Origin: Bacillota bacterium
GTDB lineage: Bacteria > Bacillota > Clostridia > Peptostreptococcales > Anaerovoracaceae
Assembly: GCA_017537495.1 (NCBI GenBank)
Contig: JAFYKS010000324.1
Location: 1 to 6,962, forward strand
Direction of reading: 5' to 3'
DNA length: 6,962 nt
Position numbers and translations under genes: made by a program. The notes beneath the pieces are model-generated. The model worked only from the letters and a program-made list of their open reading frames with translations, was not told the DNA's origin and searched no databases. Below, piece by piece: positions 5,548-6,962 of the stretch (the stretch's first letter is position 1; every line of letters starts with the position of its first letter).

Positions 5548-6613
5548 TCCGGACAGCCATCAGGCACTGGACAGAAACAAAGTACTACTGGGATTAAGCG
5601 GCGGGGTGGACAGCACTACCGCTGCTTTGTTATTAAAAGAAAAGGGATTTGAAGTCATCGGCTATTATTTCGACATTACCGGCTGCAATGCGGAAGGTAA
5701 GGCAGAAGCACAGGCTGTGGCTGATCAGGTTGGAATTACGCTTCTGACAGAAGACGTTAAGCTGGTCTTCGAAGAGGTCGTTATCGAAAACTTCTGCAGC
5801 GAGTATATGGCCGGAAGAACTCCAAACCCTTGCATTGTCTGCAATCCCGGTGTGAAATTCCGCTGTCTGCTGGATAAGGCGGATGAAATCGGTGCATATT
5901 ATATCGCAACCGGACACTACGCCCGTATTCATCATGATGAATTACAGGAAAAATATTATGTAAAGCAAGCTGCCAATATTCGAAAGGATCAGTCCTATAT
6001 GCTGTATCGTCTGGGACAGGAATTCCTCAGCCGTCTGATTTTCCCTCTGGGTGAGTTTGAAGATAAAGAGCAGATTCGTGACATTGCACGCTCTGTGAAT
6101 CTTTCCAATGCAGAGAAAAAAGACAGCCAGGAAATCTGTTTCGTTCCGGATGATGATTATGTGGCATATATGGCTGAACGGGGCTGTACTGCGAAACCTG
6201 GCAAGTATGTGGATGCGGAAGGCCGCGTTCTCGGTGAACATAAGGGAATCATCCATTATACCATCGGCCAGCGGAAAGGCCTTGGAATCGCTCTTGGCAA
6301 GCCAGCTTTTGTAACGCATATTGATGCGGAAAAGAACCAGGTGGTTCTGGGATCCAATGAAGATCTCTTCGGCTGCAGCGTATATTCCCGGGGAAATGTG
6401 TTCGCTGACGGCGCTGAAATGGCTGATTTTGATGGGAGAGAAGTGACTGCGAAAGTTCGCTACTCCGCAAAACCTGCGCAAGCCAGACTTTCTATGCTGC
6501 CGGACGGCCGTGTTTTGACGGAATTTACGGATGCACAGCGTGCTGCAACGCCCGGACAGTCCGTAGTGTGGTATGACGGAGATCACGTCATCGGCGGCGG
6601 GTTTATTATATAA
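5516..6613 (+). CDS. mnmA: tRNA-specific 2-thiouridylase MnmA
   Basis: About 365 residues. It activates wobble uridine 34 of tRNA Lys, Glu and Gln with ATP and inserts sulfur to make 2-thiouridine. Four in-frame ATGs (5510, 5516, 5522, 5528) lie inside the nifU tail; I chose 5516 because GAGGA (5506-5510) is 5 nt ahead, but 5522 or 5528 would only shorten it by 2-4 residues. Numbered from 5516: PP-loop SGGVDS (28-33); TPNPCIVCN with C106 and C109; ATGHYAR (131-137); RKDQSYML (157-164); DSQEIC with catalytic C208; TIGQRKGLGI (249-258); C-terminal barrel with TPGQSVVWYDGD. All expected motifs are present and the length is normal. The first cysteine of CxxC replaces the Asp found in the E. coli DxxC motif. 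Overlap with nifU by 32 nt implies translational coupling, and the upstream NifS is the obvious sulfur donor. Confidence 0.95.
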   Translation: MNMTMETLKNSPDSHQALDRNKVLLGLSGGVDSTTAALLLKEKGFEVIGYYFDITGCNAEGKAEAQAVADQVGITLLTEDVKLVFEEVVIENFCSEYMAGRTPNPCIVCNPGVKFRCLLDKADEIGAYYIATGHYARIHHDELQEKYYVKQAANIRKDQSYMLYRLGQEFLSRLIFPLGEFEDKEQIRDIARSVNLSNAEKKDSQEICFVPDDDYVAYMAERGCTAKPGKYVDAEGRVLGEHKGIIHYTIGQRKGLGIALGKPAFVTHIDAEKNQVVLGSNEDLFGCSVYSRGNVFADGAEMADFDGREVTAKVRYSAKPAQARLSMLPDGRVLTEFTDAQRAATPGQSVVWYDGDHVIGGGFII

Positions 6614-6621
6614 AGTTGCAC

Positions 6622-6670
6622 CGAAAAAAAGATTGACAATTTTTTCCGGGGGGGGGTTATACTTATGATA
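6622..6670 (+). repeat. Promoter repeat, copy 1 (with nine-G tract)
   Basis: This 49-bp segment matches 6916-6962 over its whole length by eye. Shared blocks are CGAAAAAA, GATT, ACAA, a T run, C plus a G run, GTTATACT and a final AT-rich end. The main differences are the -35 third base (G here, T there), the length of the T run and the G tract (nine G here; GGGGAG there). Both copies are in direct orientation, about 294 bp apart. Confidence 0.8.
6633..6663 (+). promoter_or_regulatory. Promoter with poly-G spacer upstream of the secreted-protein gene
   Basis: A perfect TTGACA (6633-6638) and TATACT (6658-6663, five of six consensus bases) are separated by 19 nt, two more than the optimum. Alternatively TTATAC (6657-6662) gives 18 nt. 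The spacer ends in nine consecutive G (6648-6656). Slippage in this tract would change the spacing and therefore promoter strength. The start codon lies 38 nt downstream, behind an AAGGAGG ribosome binding site (6686-6692). A-rich and T-rich arms (6624-6630 and 6640-6645) flank the -35. Confidence 0.7.
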
Positions 6671-6701
6671 TGTAATAAATATTATAAGGAGGCTTCGCAA
6701 C

Positions 6702-6962
6702 ATGAGAGCAACTAGTAAAAAATCATTTCGCATTTTTACGGCTGTTTTACTGATTATTATGTTAGTAGCAACCAGCGTATGTACAGCCCTGGCAGAGGAA
6801 TCCGTGCCGGCTTTATCCAAGAAAGAACTGGATTTAAAAGTCAGCAAGACATTTACACACAAAGAAAAGAATGATGATTCCAAAGATACATGGTCCAGCA
6901 GTGATAAGGCTGTATCGAAAAAAGGATTTACAAATTTTTTTCGGGGAGTTATACTCATTATA
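6702..6962 (+). CDS. Secreted protein, Big_2-like N-terminus, open at the window end (possibly chimeric)
   Basis: 87 codons are visible with no stop. ATG 6702 follows AAGGAGG (6686-6692) by 9 nt. Residues 1-31 are a clear signal peptide: basic MRATSKKSFR, hydrophobic core about 11-27, and a cleavage site after ALA at 31. The mature part starts EESVPALSKKELDLKVSKT and continues to TWSSSDKAV (63-71), which resembles the start of a bacterial Ig-like group 2 domain (family form: L-L-x-G-K, then WSSSD-x-VATV). From codon 71 onward the DNA is the second promoter repeat, so the last 16 residues (SKKGFTNFFRGVILII) are probably not an authentic continuation of the domain, although the frame stays open. 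It may therefore be a truncated or rearranged gene. The Big_2 call is by eye on a short stretch. Confidence 0.6.
   Translation, partial: MRATSKKSFRIFTAVLLIIMLVATSVCTALAEESVPALSKKELDLKVSKTFTHKEKNDDSKDTWSSSDKAVSKKGFTNFFRGVILII
6916..6962 (+). repeat. Promoter repeat, copy 2, inside the secreted-protein frame at the window edge
   Basis: Direct, diverged copy of 6622-6670. CGAAAAAA (6916-6923) and TTTTTTCG (6936-6943) form perfect 8-bp inverted arms around the -35-like box. The repeat runs to the last base of the window, so its true end is not visible. Confidence 0.75.
6927..6955 (+). promoter_or_regulatory. Second promoter-like element with optimal 17-nt spacing
   Basis: TTTACA (6927-6932, five of six) and TATACT (6950-6955, five of six) are separated by exactly 17 nt. 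The G tract is reduced to GGGGAG. If functional it would drive a gene beyond the window. It lies within an open frame, so promoter function is inferred only from its match to copy 1. Confidence 0.5.

Noticed and set aside
5942..6958. Minus-strand open frame of 338 codons opposite mnmA and the downstream gene
   Set aside because: It lies opposite the strongly conserved mnmA, has low-complexity Ser/Phe/Ile-rich content, no family resemblance, and no sensible ribosome binding site was seen.

Overview
The window looks like chromosomal DNA from an endospore-forming, anaerobic-type Firmicute of the class Clostridia. The evidence is a canonical Spo0A, a SpoIVB serine peptidase, a DUF896/YnzC-type small protein, a Clostridium-type NifS/NifU pair, strong AGGAGG-type ribosome binding sites and moderate GC with A/T-rich intergenic regions. 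All supported genes are on the + strand. I cannot name the genus.

Layout. (1) Positions 1-440 hold the 3' part of a ComEA-like DNA-uptake receptor (SLBB domain plus helix-hairpin-helix). (2) Positions 486-2060 hold a sporulation pair: a small membrane-anchored protein whose C-terminus resembles the BofC C-terminal domain, then spoIVB. A hairpin overlapping the spoIVB stop codon may end this unit. (3) Positions 2193-3270 hold spo0A, then a DUF896 gene with its own strong promoter inside the spo0A 3' end. A GC-rich terminator follows at 3293-3325. (4) Positions 3373-3849 hold an unrecognised membrane-anchored or lipoprotein-like gene. (5) Positions 3881-6613 hold a sulfur-mobilisation operon: nifS (cysteine desulfurase), nifU (scaffold) and mnmA (tRNA 2-thiouridine synthase). 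A perfect 8-bp inverted repeat brackets its promoter. (6) Positions 6614-6962 hold the start of a secreted protein with a bacterial Ig-like (Big_2-type) flavour. Its promoter has nine consecutive G between the -35 and -10 boxes. A second, diverged copy of that promoter ends the window.

How the parts work together. Spo0A is the master switch for entry into sporulation. SpoIVB is a late secreted protease that signals from the forespore to activate pro-sigma-K processing, and the BofC-like neighbour could be its modulator. NifS supplies persulfide sulfur, NifU builds Fe-S clusters on it, and MnmA uses the sulfur for the wobble uridine of tRNAs. The MnmA here has a CxxC plus C arrangement compatible with an Fe-S cofactor.

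The most unusual part is the last 350 bases. A homopolymer tract sits where its length sets the promoter spacing (19 nt here, against 17 nt in the second copy), which is the hallmark of slippage-driven phase variation. The promoter is duplicated about 294 bp downstream, inside the open reading frame of the secreted protein. This suggests a phase-variable or recombining surface-protein locus, of which only the edge is visible.
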